DNA of 54,861 bases from Prevotella sp. (GCA_016286585.1 JAEETC010000006.1:1-54861); one strand, 5' to 3'; counted from the stretch's first letter, positions 24,891 to 33,301 are shown. Numbers and translations: made by a program. Notes: generated from the sequence alone by a model not told the origin.

Positions 24891-25778
24891 TCACGGATTT
24901 CGCCTCAGGGCGCTTTCCATGATCTGGCGAATCTTCTCCTTCAGGCTCTCAGGCTGCAACACGTCGAGACCGTCGATCTTCGACAGCAGCTCACTGACGA
25001 AATCGATCGTGGGGCGTATGTCGATCGAGAAGTCCGTATGACCTTCTTCGCTCTCCATCTCGCGCTGCGAGGCGTGAAGGGGCAGCGTGCGCAACAGGTT
25101 TGCCATCTTGCCATAGGCCCTCACCACCACGTGCTCCATCGGCGTGCCGTCTGTCATCACGCCAAAGTATTCCGAAAAGTACGCCTCTGGCGAGAAGTCG
25201 GCAGAGCGCTCGAAGTGCTCCTCCGTCAGTGTCGCCGAGAGCATACGGTCGAGCGAGTAGATCGACATGCGCTCGCCATTGTCGGCCAGCATGTACCACC
25301 GCTGGTGGAAGAGCTTCACGGCGTAGGGGTCTACGGGCTTCGTATAGGCTTCAGAACCGAACTTCCGATAGCCCATCTGGATGGTGCGCGTCTGTCGGAT
25401 GGCCTGCAGGATCACAGGCAGGAACTCGTATCCGGCTGGCACATTCTCCAGTATGATACTGTCTTTGATGGTCGAGCTGTCACCGAGTGTCAGGCCCGTG
25501 GTGAGGGTCGAGAGGAGCCACTGCTTCGTGCGGTCGCCCTCGATCTCAGAGGGGTTGCTGATATAATAATGATAGGTCTTGTCGCACTCGATCACGAGTC
25601 CGAACATGTCGAGGATCGCATCGCGGTATTTGTTGAAGCTGCTTCGTGGCAGGGGATTGCCGTCGGCCACCTCGTCTGTCACCCACAAGTCGTTCAGTTC
25701 GCCGAGCGTCAGCTTCCCTCGCTGTCTCAGCGTGTTCACGATCCACACGTAGTGCTTGAATTGTTGTCCGTTTGTCAT
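24891..25778 (-). CDS. WYL-domain transcriptional regulator
   Basis: 295 residues. The N-terminal 60 or so form a winged-helix region. A WYL domain follows, with IQMGYRKFGSEAYTKPVDPYAVKLFHQRWYMLADN (R-W-Y-M-L in the WYL position), then a C-terminal extension (EHVVVRAYGKMANLLRTLPLH ... FSIDIRPTIDFVSELLS) as in ligand-sensing repressors. The start is ATG 25778 because the upstream ATG at 25790 falls in the -7 box. The leader is only 3-5 bases. WYL regulators often control phage-defence or mobile-element genes. It is divergent from island B and lies upstream of the small-protein pair, so it may control them. Confidence 0.88.
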   Translation of the reverse strand: MTNGQQFKHYVWIVNTLRQRGKLTLGELNDLWVTDEVADGNPLPRSSFNKYRDAILDMFGLVIECDKTYHYYISNPSEIEGDRTKQWLLSTLTTGLTLGDSSTIKDSIILENVPAGYEFLPVILQAIRQTRTIQMGYRKFGSEAYTKPVDPYAVKLFHQRWYMLADNGERMSIYSLDRMLSATLTEEHFERSADFSPEAYFSEYFGVMTDGTPMEHVVVRAYGKMANLLRTLPLHASQREMESEEGHTDFSIDIRPTIDFVSELLSKIDGLDVLQPESLKEKIRQIMESALRRNP

Positions 25779-25787
25779 AATAATCTG

Positions 25788-25819
25788 CAAAGGTAGGCAA
25801 AACGAGCGAAATATGCAAA
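25788..25819 (-). promoter_or_regulatory. Promoter of the WYL regulator
   Basis: Minus strand -7 TAccTTTG at 25795-25788 and -33 TTTG at 25819-25816, 20 bases apart. The start codon lies only about 10 bases from the box, so the mRNA is nearly leaderless. Confidence 0.7.
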
Positions 25820-25858
25820 CTTTCTCAAAAATATTTGGCAGGCTAAAATATTAGGGGT

Positions 25859-26073
25859 GCAACGCGCAACAGTGCAACATTTGCGAAATTGGAAAATCAA
25901 AGGGGATGAGGTTGATGGATTGGTGGGCTGATGGAGGAAGGATGGATGGCGAAAGGGTTATTTATTATTTATATATATATTATTATATATATATAATAAT
26001 ATATATATAAATAATTAGAATGATGCGTAGGTAAATATTGAAAAATACGAAATGTTGCACTGTTGCGCGTTGC
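25859..26073. repeat. Island B: inverted GTTGC arrays around an AT-only palindrome
   Basis: The 745-base gap between the WYL and HU genes holds no gene. A left arm at 25859-25882 and a right arm at 26050-26073 are perfect 24-bp inverted repeats made of GCAAC/GTTGC units. Between them lies a perfect AT-only palindrome of 52 bp at 25964-26015. The design matches island A, although the arm sequences are unrelated. Confidence 0.85.
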
Positions 26074-26167
26074 GCACAGGTAGCAAGGATTGATCAATCT
26101 ATTTTACATTTCTAAAATTAAGAAAGGGACGGAAATGAAGTCCTCTGGAGACTGGAAGTTTCAAGGC

Positions 26168-26220
26168 ATGAAAGTCGGTGTTTGGGCTAATGAAAGTCGG
26201 AGTTTCATGCCATGAAAGTC
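26168..26220 (+). repeat. Iteron-like triple of ATGAAAGTC
   Basis: ATGAAAGTC occurs at 26168, 26190 and 26212, exactly 22 bases apart, about two helical turns. The first two copies agree over 15 of 16 bases. It lies between island B and the HU promoter and may be a protein-binding array. Confidence 0.55.
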
Positions 26221-26315
26221 AGAAGCCCGAAAAGCGCATAAAACAGCCCTAAAAAGCACACAAATAGAGCTACCAAATTATTTTACGTTATTTAACGAAA
26301 ATAATTGGGAAAAAG

Positions 26316-26347
26316 TTTGGTGGTTTCAGAAAAAAGTCGTACCTTTG
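26316..26347 (+). promoter_or_regulatory. Promoter of HU-HIG copy 2
   Basis: TTTG at 26316-26319 and TAccTTTG at 26340-26347, 20 bases apart. The leader to the ATG is about 190 bases and holds several GC-rich inverted segments. Confidence 0.7.
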
Positions 26348-26540
26348 CAATTGCAAACAAGAAGTTGCAATTGCGAGTGAAGGCTGCGGCTCAGCATTGG
26401 CCAAGCGAGCTTGCCACACTGCATTCGCCTTGCACTTCCCTTGTATCGTCAATCCGGAAAGACACTGCGGGAGGCGGCGACCCGATGTAGCTCGCTGCAA
26501 AAGAACCTAATACCAAGAAAAACAGAAAGGAAAATTAATT

Positions 26541-27083
26541 ATGGCAAGAAGTGAAATTCCCATGGTGATTAACCTGCGTCAGAACAAGAACGACGACAGC
26601 ACCGCTTACGGAAAGTATTTCGCAGAGTGTGACGCAAAGGAACCTCTTAACCTCAAGGGCTTCGCAGCCCACATGACCAGTCACGGCAAGATCGCCGACT
26701 ACCAGATGTGCGTGCTGGTGCTGGGGCAGGTGGTGGACTGTCTGAAGGAGCTGCTCACGCAGGGCCAGCCCGTGAAGCTCGACGGATTCGGCACGTTCAG
26801 TCCGAGCGTTGACGGACAGAAGCTGGGCAAGGCGAACCTCGCTGCTGCTGTGGCAGGTGGTCCCGAGGCGATGATCAACGGCATCCACATCAACTTCGTC
26901 CCCGAGAACACGAAGGGCGAGAAGCTGACGAGCCGCGCGCTCAAGGAGGATTGTATCTTCACCTTCGGTTACCTCGTGGAGAGCGAACTGCGCACCGTCT
27001 CCGGTAAGCAGAAGCGCTTCCAGAAGAAGACTCCCCTCTCCTACGTGCTGGCTCCCGCCGCAGATCAGCAGGGCAACGGTTGA
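26541..27083 (+). CDS. HU-family DNA-binding protein (HU-HIG type), copy 2
   Basis: 180 residues, clearly a paralogue of the protein at 8790-9323: it shares DDSTAYGKYF, LNLKGFAAHMTSHGK, the HU core LGQVVDCLKELLTQGQPVKLDGFGTFSP and KGEKLTSRALKED. The C-terminal tail differs. It probably binds and bends DNA without sequence specificity. A purine-rich AGAAAGGAAA lies shortly before the ATG and the leader end resembles that of copy 1. It is followed by the smalltalk micro-protein gene, a frequent Bacteroidales pairing. Confidence 0.9.
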   Translation: MARSEIPMVINLRQNKNDDSTAYGKYFAECDAKEPLNLKGFAAHMTSHGKIADYQMCVLVLGQVVDCLKELLTQGQPVKLDGFGTFSPSVDGQKLGKANLAAAVAGGPEAMINGIHINFVPENTKGEKLTSRALKEDCIFTFGYLVESELRTVSGKQKRFQKKTPLSYVLAPAADQQGNG

Positions 27084-27092
27084 TTTTAACGA

Positions 27093-27163
27093 CTACGAAT
27101 TAAACGAATTAAACGAATTTATCTGTGCGCAGCAATAATTAGTGAAATTCGTGAAATTCGTAG
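27093..27163. repeat. Inverted period-9 repeats between HU and smalltalk genes
   Basis: ACGAATT at 27095, 27104 and 27113 faces a partly inverted copy ending at 27163; 27093-27110 pairs with 27146-27163 at 16 of 18 positions. It may form a processing or attenuation hairpin. Confidence 0.55.
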
Positions 27164-27189
27164 TTTAAAAAGAAAAGAAATTGAAGTCT

Positions 27190-27300
27190 ATGAAGAAGCA
27201 AAGAATTGTGGAGCTGGCGGTGAAGGTGATAGTAGCCGCGCTCACAGCATTCCTCACGGCGATTAGTACCACGAGTTGTATGGGCGCAGGACCGTTTTAA
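27190..27300 (+). CDS. Smalltalk-family micro-protein
   Basis: 36 residues: a basic start (MKKQRIVEL), one hydrophobic stretch (VKVIVAALTAFLTAIS) and a short tail with a Cys (TTSCMGAGPF). This matches the small Bacteroidetes family called smalltalk, found next to HU-like genes. The hydrophobic segment may be a membrane helix, or a lipoprotein signal with the Cys as anchor. No function is known. A terminator follows at 27339-27372. Confidence 0.8.
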   Translation: MKKQRIVELAVKVIVAALTAFLTAISTTSCMGAGPF

Positions 27301-27303
27301 GAA

Positions 27304-27333
27304 TGAAAAATTGAAAGAATGAAAAGGTGAAAA
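27304..27333. repeat. Period-8 array after smalltalk
   Basis: TGAAA at 27304, 27312, 27320 and 27328, exactly 8 bases apart, in the short trailer before the terminator. Confidence 0.7.
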
Positions 27334-27338
27334 GAGAG

Positions 27339-27372
27339 GGCTGGCAGCGGGGCTGTCGGCCTTTTCTTTTTT
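27339..27372 (+). terminator. Terminator after the HU/smalltalk unit
   Basis: A 10-bp stem with two G-T pairs (27339-27348 with 27352-27361), followed by TTTTCTTTTTT. Confidence 0.8.
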
Positions 27373-27444
27373 GACTTATCCTTCAAAATTTGTGGAAAAG
27401 AGCAAATAAATATAAATATCGGCGATTTATTATAAATAAATTCG

Positions 27445-27452
27445 TACCTTTG
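27445..27452 (+). promoter_or_regulatory. -7 box for the second part of the capsule operon
   Basis: TAccTTTG about 35 bases before the glycosyltransferase remnant; no good -33 box. It would drive the remnant, the aminotransferase and the fusion gene. Confidence 0.55.
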
Positions 27453-27488
27453 CACACTAATTTTGGAAAAAATACGTTTAAAGCATAC

Positions 27489-27578
27489 ATGAACGTTCGA
27501 ACAGTATCAGTTATCTGCCCACCTTTCAATGAAATAACATTCGTTGAAAGATCATTTAACGTGAATTCAAACAGATAG
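27489..27578 (+). pseudogene. Glycosyltransferase remnant: GT2 start fused to a GT2 end
   Basis: 29 codons in one open frame. The first 21 residues (MNVRTVSVICPPFNEITFVER) read like the start of a family 2 glycosyltransferase. The last eight (SFNVNSNR) are encoded by the right copy of the 31-bp repeat, identical to the end of the gene at 17887-18900. So about 300 residues are missing. The stop codon lies 3 bases before the next ATG, so the remnant may now serve as a translated leader of the aminotransferase gene. Confidence 0.75.
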
Positions 27579-27581
27579 CCT
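27551..27581. repeat. 31-bp direct repeat, right copy
   Basis: Identical to 18873-18903. Together the copies bracket the VirE/HU module. Confidence 0.9.
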
Positions 27582-28778
27582 ATGAGGATTTCTTTCTCTC
27601 CCCCAGATATCACGGAACAAGAAGCACAGGAGGTCAGTCGCGCACTGCTCTCCGGATGGATCACGACTGGCCCGAGAACCAAGGAGTTTGAGCGCCAGAT
27701 CGCCGACTACTGCCAGGCGAAGAAGGTGGTGTGCCAGAACTCGGCCACGGCCTGTCTGGAGTCTATCCTCCGCATCCTGGGCGTAGGTCCTGGCGACGAG
27801 GTGATCACCTCGGCCTATACCTACACGGCCTCAGCCAGTCCGGTGTGTCATGTGGGTGCCCGTCTGGTGCTCGTCGACACGCAGCCCGACTCCTACGAGA
27901 TGGACTACGAGAAGATGGCCGCGGCCATCAACGAGCGGACGAAGGTGGTGATACCCGTAGACCTTGGCGGTGTGCCCTGCGACTATGCGAAGGTGGCAGC
28001 CGCCGTGGAGAGCCGACGGAGCGTGTTCCGCCCATCGAATGCCATCCAGGAGGCCATCGGCCACGTGGTGGTGGTCGACGATGCCGCCCATGCCTTCGGT
28101 GCGAAATGGCACGGACAGATGATCGGCACGGTGAGCGACTTCACCTCGTTCTCTTTCCACGCCGTGAAGAATTTCACCACGGCCGAGGGAGGTGCCCTCA
28201 TGTGGCGACCCATCCGCGGCATCGACGACGACGAGCTCTACAGACAGTTCCAGCTGAACTCGCTGCACGGACAGAGTAAGGACGCGCTGGCGAAGACACA
28301 GCTGAGCGCCTGGGAGTATGACGTGCTGACACCTGCCTACAAGAGTAACATGACCGATATCACGGCAGCCATCGGACTGGTGCAGCTGAAGCGCTACCCA
28401 CAGATGCTCGCCAGAAGACGGGAGCTCATCGCCCGCTACGACGAGGCGCTGAAGGGTCTGAACGTGCAGGTGCGCGACCATTATACCAGTGAGTACACCT
28501 CGTCGGGACATCTCTACCAGGTGCGCCTGTTGGGTAAGGAGGCAGAGGAGCGCAACAAGGTGATCAACGAGATGGCGCGTCGCGAGATCGCCTGCAACGT
28601 GCACTTCAAGCCCCTGCCGATGATGACGGCCTACAAGAACCTAGGCTTCGACATTCAGGATTTTCCCAATGCCTATAACCAGTTCAAGAACGAGATCACG
28701 CTGCCCTTGCATACCCGTCTGACGGATGAGGAAGTGGAGTATATTCTCAAGAACTTCAAAGAGATCATTGAACATTGA
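27582..28778 (+). CDS. DegT/DnrJ/EryC1-family sugar aminotransferase
   Basis: PLP-dependent transfer of an amino group to a keto-sugar nucleotide. 398 residues with ITTGPRTKEFE near the start, VVCQNSATACLESIL, VVVDDAAHAFGA (PLP-ring Asp) and SFSFHAVKNFTTAEGG with the PLP lysine at residue 196. Together with the dehydratase half of the next gene it could convert a UDP-HexNAc to a UDP-4-amino-4,6-dideoxy sugar, as PglF and PglE do; no acetyltransferase is seen. Its stop codon lies in a period-7 array that also holds the next gene's start. The DNA is clearly more GC-rich than the AT-rich genes 12923-18900. Confidence 0.92.
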   Translation: MRISFSPPDITEQEAQEVSRALLSGWITTGPRTKEFERQIADYCQAKKVVCQNSATACLESILRILGVGPGDEVITSAYTYTASASPVCHVGARLVLVDTQPDSYEMDYEKMAAAINERTKVVIPVDLGGVPCDYAKVAAAVESRRSVFRPSNAIQEAIGHVVVVDDAAHAFGAKWHGQMIGTVSDFTSFSFHAVKNFTTAEGGALMWRPIRGIDDDELYRQFQLNSLHGQSKDALAKTQLSAWEYDVLTPAYKSNMTDITAAIGLVQLKRYPQMLARRRELIARYDEALKGLNVQVRDHYTSEYTSSGHLYQVRLLGKEAEERNKVINEMARREIACNVHFKPLPMMTAYKNLGFDIQDFPNAYNQFKNEITLPLHTRLTDEEVEYILKNFKEIIEH

Positions 28779-28800
28779 CCATTGAACATTGAACATTGAT
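28768..28800. repeat. Period-7 array spanning a stop and a start codon
   Basis: TTG at 28768, 28775, 28782, 28789 and 28796, exactly 7 bases apart, in units such as TTGAACA and TTGACCA. The second unit gives the aminotransferase stop (TGA 28776-28778) and the last gives the TTG start of the fusion gene. Confidence 0.85.
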
Positions 28801-31300
28801 TAGATTCTTCGACATACTCTTTTCTGCAGCAGGACTGATTATACTGTCACCCCTGTTCCTGATCCTGTGGCTGCTGATCAAGCTGGGCAGCAAGGGCCCC
28901 GGATTCTTCATCCAGGAACGCATCGGCAAGGACGGCAAGCCCTTCGGACTCTATAAGTTCCGCTCCATGAGGATCGACTCTGAGGGCGAGAGCCTCATCA
29001 CCATCGGCACCCACGACCACCGTATCACCCGCGTGGGACACTTCATCCGCAAATACAAGTTCGACGAACTGCCCCAGCTGTGGAATGTGCTGAAAGGCGA
29101 CATGAGTCTGGTGGGCCCCAGGCCTGAGGTCAGGAAATACGTGGACCTCTATACCGACGAGCAGCGGAAGGTGCTCGACGTGAAGCCTGGCATCACCGAC
29201 TATGCGTCGATAGAGTATGTGAACGAGAACGAGCTCTTGGGCAATGCCGAAGACCCTGACCGTGTGTATATCGAGCAGGTGATGCCCAACAAGCTGAAGC
29301 TGAACATGAAATACATCCAGAACAAGAATCTGAAGGAGTATTTCAAGATCATCCTGCTCACCCTGAAGAGCATCGCCAGCATCGGCAGCTTCAACAAACT
29401 CATCAACTGGTACTTCAACAAGAAGTCGCTGCCCTTCTGGGGCATCTTCCTCATGGACTGCGCCATCGTCTACTTCTCGTACCTGTTCGTCTACCAGCAG
29501 TTCAACAGCGGCAAGGACACGCTCTACATCATCAAGCGCCTGTCGCTCTGCATACTCGTCTACCTGGTGTTCTACATCATCGGCTTCCGCATTTTCCGCA
29601 CCTATTCCGGCATCCTGCGCTACTCGTCGTTCGTTGACCTGAAGAAGGTGGGCTATGCCACACTGATGGGACTCATCCTGTCTATGGGTGTCAGATTCCT
29701 GTTCTGCCATCACGAGACCTTTGCCTACCTGACGTTTGTGCACATCCTGCTGTCGACCATCCTCGCCACCTTCCTGCTCTGGCTGGTGCGCATCGGTGTG
29801 AAGACGGTCTACGACGTCACCATTAAGAGCATCCATTCGAAATACGCCTATATCTACGGTGTGAAGAACGGTGGCATCGCCATTGCCAAGCATATCAGGA
29901 ACGAGAATCCTGCGAGGTTCGACCTGAAGGGCTTCATCTCCGACGACAGGAAGGTGGAAGACAAAATCCTCATGGGCGTCAGAGTGCACAAGCTCGACGA
30001 GACGCTGTTGGACACCATGACGGAGGAGGGCATCGAGGCACTCATCGTGTCGCCCTACCGCAAAGAGGTGTTCCTGAAGAACGAGGCCTTCGTCGACGAG
30101 CTGATCAAGGCAGGCATCCACATCTACTTCACCCAGGAAGCCCAAGAGTGGGACAAGGTGATTGGCGGAGCCTCGCCACAACTGAAGGAAATCAGCATCG
30201 AAGACCTGTTGCCACGCGAGGAGATCGTCGTCGACATGAAGTCGGTAGGCGAACAGCTGACGGGGAAGTGCATCATGATCACAGGGTCGGCAGGCAGCAT
30301 CGGACAGGAGATCGTGCAGCAGGTGTGCAAATACAAGCCTGCACGCCTGATACTCGTTGACCAGGCTGAGACACCCCAGCACGACGTCAGGCTGAACATG
30401 GAAGAGATGCATCCCGACATTGCGTCAGAGACCATCGTGGCCAGCATCTGCCACCAGAAGCACATGGAGTCGCTCTTCCGCGAATATCGGCCCGACTATG
30501 TGTTCCATGCCGCTGCCTATAAGCATGTGCCGATGCTGGAGGACAATCCTGAGGAGAGTGTCTATAATAATATATATGGTACACGCGTGATAGCCGACCT
30601 GGCCGTGAAGTATGGCGTGAAGAAGTTTGTGATGATCTCCACCGACAAGGCCGTGAACCCCTCGAACGTGATGGGCTGCTCGAAACGCATCTGCGAGATC
30701 TATGTGCAGAGTCTCGACAAGGCCATCAAGAGCGGAGAGGTCAAGGGCGTCACGCAGTTCGTCACCACCCGCTTCGGCAACGTGCTCGGCTCCAACGGCT
30801 CTGTCATCCCGCTCTTCAAGGAGCAGATCAAGAACGGCGGACCCGTCACGGTGACACATCCTGAGATTATCCGTTACTTCATGCTCATCCCCGAGGCCTG
30901 TAAGCTGGTGCTGGAGGCAGGCACGAAGGGCAACGGCGGCGAGATATTCGTGTTCGAGATGGGCAAGCCCGTGAAGATTGCCGACCTGGCTCAGCGCATG
31001 ATACAACTCTGCGGAGCCAAGGACGTGAAGATCGAGTACACAGGACTGCGGATGGGTGAGAAGCTCTACGAGGAGGTGCTGGACAAGGAAGAGACCACCA
31101 AGCCCTCGTTCCACGAGAAGATCCGTATCGCCAGCGTCAGGGAATACGACTACCAGACCGTCTGTCAGGCGATCGACGAGTTATACACCATCTGCGAGCA
31201 CTACGACAGGATGGCCACAGTCAAAAAGATGAAGCAGATCGTGCCAGAGTTCAAGAGCAACAACTCCATCTACGAGGCACTCGACGAAGCCGTGCAGTAA
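28796..31300 (+). CDS. Fusion: phosphoglycosyl transferase + FlaA1/PglF-type UDP-sugar 4,6-dehydratase
   Basis: 834 residues joining two enzymes of one pathway. Residues 1-200 are a monotopic phosphoglycosyl transferase (membrane hairpin 5-27, [23 protein letters not shown]), which puts the first sugar phosphate on undecaprenyl phosphate. Residues about 210-834 are a CapD/FlaA1/PglF-type protein with four membrane helices, a Rossmann motif [10 protein letters not shown] (about 495) and [17 protein letters not shown], where the usual SDR tyrosine is Met as in PglF-type enzymes. The start must be TTG 28796, because no ATG occurs for about 55 codons. Likely product: a 4-keto or amino dideoxy sugar phosphate on the lipid carrier. 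Confidence 0.93.
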   Translation: MIRFFDILFSAAGLIILSPLFLILWLLIKLGSKGPGFFIQERIGKDGKPFGLYKFRSMRIDSEGESLITIGTHDHRITRVGHFIRKYKFDELPQLWNVLKGDMSLVGPRPEVRKYVDLYTDEQRKVLDVKPGITDYASIEYVNENELLGNAEDPDRVYIEQVMPNKLKLNMKYIQNKNLKEYFKIILLTLKSIASIGSFNKLINWYFNKKSLPFWGIFLMDCAIVYFSYLFVYQQFNSGKDTLYIIKRLSLCILVYLVFYIIGFRIFRTYSGILRYSSFVDLKKVGYATLMGLILSMGVRFLFCHHETFAYLTFVHILLSTILATFLLWLVRIGVKTVYDVTIKSIHSKYAYIYGVKNGGIAIAKHIRNENPARFDLKGFISDDRKVEDKILMGVRVHKLDETLLDTMTEEGIEALIVSPYRKEVFLKNEAFVDELIKAGIHIYFTQEAQEWDKVIGGASPQLKEISIEDLLPREEIVVDMKSVGEQLTGKCIMITGSAGSIGQEIVQQVCKYKPARLILVDQAETPQHDVRLNMEEMHPDIASETIVASICHQKHMESLFREYRPDYVFHAAAYKHVPMLEDNPEESVYNNIYGTRVIADLAVKYGVKKFVMISTDKAVNPSNVMGCSKRICEIYVQSLDKAIKSGEVKGVTQFVTTRFGNVLGSNGSVIPLFKEQIKNGGPVTVTHPEIIRYFMLIPEACKLVLEAGTKGNGGEIFVFEMGKPVKIADLAQRMIQLCGAKDVKIEYTGLRMGEKLYEEVLDKEETTKPSFHEKIRIASVREYDYQTVCQAIDELYTICEHYDRMATVKKMKQIVPEFKSNNSIYEALDEAVQ

Positions 31301-31301
31301 T

Positions 31302-31742
31302 CTAATATCTTCGGAAGTGCAGGCGCAGGACGTCGTTGGTCAGCACCATATTATGATCATTCAACTCTTCGATGGCGAAGGCTTCTTCTAAGTCGAAGAT
31401 GCCGTAGGGCTTGAGAACCTCCACATCATTAATGGGCTCATCTGGCTTATACAGATGGTGAAGGATGGGTGACGACAAGGTCAGGAGATCATCCTCGCGA
31501 TTAAACCTGAACATAAAGCCCTCACCCAGATACGTCCCCGTTTCAGAGAAGCGAATCTGTAGCAGTTTGCCTTGGATGCCCCAGTACACCAGCGCCTCGC
31601 GCGTATCAGCGACGCCACCAGTAGACAACGTATCCACCTGACTCATCTGCCAGTAGCCATCCAGTTCATCGTTTCCTGATGTCTCCAGTTCACAGGAAAC
31701 AAACAACACGCCCAGTGTCAGTATATAGAATATTTTTCTCAT
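31302..31742 (-). CDS. DUF4847-like lipocalin-type lipoprotein
   Basis: 146 residues with a lipoprotein signal (LGVLFVSCE). The body is a small beta-rich domain (LDGYWQMSQVDTL ... LLQIRFSETGTYLGEGFMFRFN), like the lipocalin-like DUF4847 proteins often paired with Wzi in Bacteroidetes. It starts within the end of the wzi gene (4-base overlap), so translation is coupled. It probably sits at the outer membrane and helps capsule surface assembly; this role is inferred from the pairing. Confidence 0.8.
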   Translation of the reverse strand: MRKIFYILTLGVLFVSCELETSGNDELDGYWQMSQVDTLSTGGVADTREALVYWGIQGKLLQIRFSETGTYLGEGFMFRFNREDDLLTLSSPILHHLYKPDEPINDVEVLKPYGIFDLEEAFAIEELNDHNMVLTNDVLRLHFRRY

Positions 31743-33301
31743 TTCTTGTTCTTTTTTAGTATGCCGTTCTTGGCGATGGTTAATTGCACGCCATAGTTAT
31801 CACCCATGAGCTCTCCGATGTCGATGCCTAAGGCACCTCTCAAACTCCACCCCTTCAGTCTGGAAGTGTTGGCGAAAGAATAGGTGGCTTCAGCCAGCAT
31901 CGAGACGGTCTGACGCGGGTCAGGGTAAGGTGTATCGTAAGTGCCATACCCCTTCAGATAGGTGCCCAGAAAACGATAATGGAAGCGAGGGAAGGGATCG
32001 CCGCTGAATCCGAGATGGAAAGCCTTACTGCGATTGTTCTTCACTGCTATCGACTGGTCATTATTATAAATAGGTGACAGGAAGAGCGGATTGCCCATCA
32101 CCTGCCCCCAGTGCTGCCAGCCTGTATAGAGGCTGTGGTTATAAAAATTGTCCTGTCCGCCCAGATGGTCTGAGAGCACCTCGTCGTGGTCGTGGTAGAT
32201 AGGTCCGCTCTGGTATTTGGAATACAGATACTCCAGCACGATCTTATCCAGCCAGGGGGCATCCACAAAACGGATTTCAACACCCAACTGGATATCCTTC
32301 AAGGCGTAAAGGAAATAACGACGGTCTTTCTTGACATTCCACTCCGAGCCTTGGCCATAGCCGTCATAGTCCATGAAGAGCATGGCCGAATGGTCTTCAA
32401 AGAAATGGTCGGCATAGACGCTGAAACCCCATTCGTCGCAATCGAAATTAAAGCGGGCCAGCCAACTGCCCAGAGTATTTCCTGCGCCACCCGTATAATC
32501 ATCATCAACGGCATCTTTTCCACCTGGGATCAGTGCCCTGAGCATGCCTTTGAGACCTCCATCCTGATGAACGACATCGTCAGGAGAGCCATCTGAATAG
32601 AAACGATAGACGGTGCCTCCAAACTGAGTGGCGAGCTCGCCTCCCAACTCCACAGAGAACAAGACCTCTTCAGGATTACCAATCTTCAGATAGCCCGCCT
32701 TGGAGTGATAGAGCGCGCCTTCAGAATATTTGTGATGCTGGTTGGTGAAGTCCTTCTGCCAGCGGTCGTCGGTGGTCTTGCCGTAGGCGATGTGGCCTTT
32801 CAGCGACAGCCAGTTCTTCGTATAGGGGATGGTCCAGTAGTCAGGTAGTGAGAGACGCACCTGGGGGATGGGGCGCGCATTGATGCCAAACGTTTGGGCT
32901 CCAGAGCTCAGTTCCTGGTTCTTCAGCTCCATGGGCTGTTCCTTGGCACCAACGGTCAGCAAGCCCTTCAGCCAACGGGCCTCGACATAAGCCTGCTGCA
33001 CCACCAGCGTGCTGGTGAAACCCTTGGCCACGGCCACGTCGACACCATAGCCGATGCCCCACTTGCGGCCATCGTCGAGCGACAACGGGCGCTCGATGGC
33101 GCCACGCAGGTAGCCATTCGTGTTCTCCAACGAACTCAGACCATATCTATTGGCATTCAGCCACAGGGGGTTGTGGTCGCCGCCAGAGATGGTCGCCTGC
33201 AACTCCGCACGATAGCTCAGACTGTCGAATAACGAGCGTTCCTGACCCTGGGCAGGCAACAGGTATGCCGCTAAAAACAAGATAGAAATCACAAATCTCA
33301 T
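31739..33301 (-). CDS. wzi: Capsule assembly protein Wzi-like outer-membrane barrel
   Basis: 520 residues: a signal peptide (ILFLAAYLLPAQGQE), then a porin-like barrel with the Wzi family pattern (ELQATISGGDHNPLWLNANRYGLSS, GYLRGAIERPL, EQPMELKNQELSSGAQTFGINARPIPQVRLSLPDY) and an amphipathic final strand region. Wzi retains capsule or exopolysaccharide on the cell surface. It is convergent with the fusion gene and has its own promoter (33326-33333). It closes the polysaccharide locus. Confidence 0.9.
   Translation of the reverse strand: MRFVISILFLAAYLLPAQGQERSLFDSLSYRAELQATISGGDHNPLWLNANRYGLSSLENTNGYLRGAIERPLSLDDGRKWGIGYGVDVAVAKGFTSTLVVQQAYVEARWLKGLLTVGAKEQPMELKNQELSSGAQTFGINARPIPQVRLSLPDYWTIPYTKNWLSLKGHIAYGKTTDDRWQKDFTNQHHKYSEGALYHSKAGYLKIGNPEEVLFSVELGGELATQFGGTVYRFYSDGSPDDVVHQDGGLKGMLRALIPGGKDAVDDDYTGGAGNTLGSWLARFNFDCDEWGFSVYADHFFEDHSAMLFMDYDGYGQGSEWNVKKDRRYFLYALKDIQLGVEIRFVDAPWLDKIVLEYLYSKYQSGPIYHDHDEVLSDHLGGQDNFYNHSLYTGWQHWGQVMGNPLFLSPIYNNDQSIAVKNNRSKAFHLGFSGDPFPRFHYRFLGTYLKGYGTYDTPYPDPRQTVSMLAEATYSFANTSRLKGWSLRGALGIDIGELMGDNYGVQLTIAKNGILKKNKK

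Noticed and set aside
27390..27488. Longer start for the glycosyltransferase remnant
   Set aside because: The upstream ATG at 27390 lies before the -7 box at 27445-27452, so it would not be on the transcript.
28847..30412. 521-codon open frame on the minus strand
   Set aside because: Antisense to the clearly functional transferase/dehydratase fusion; no domain and mirror-type composition.
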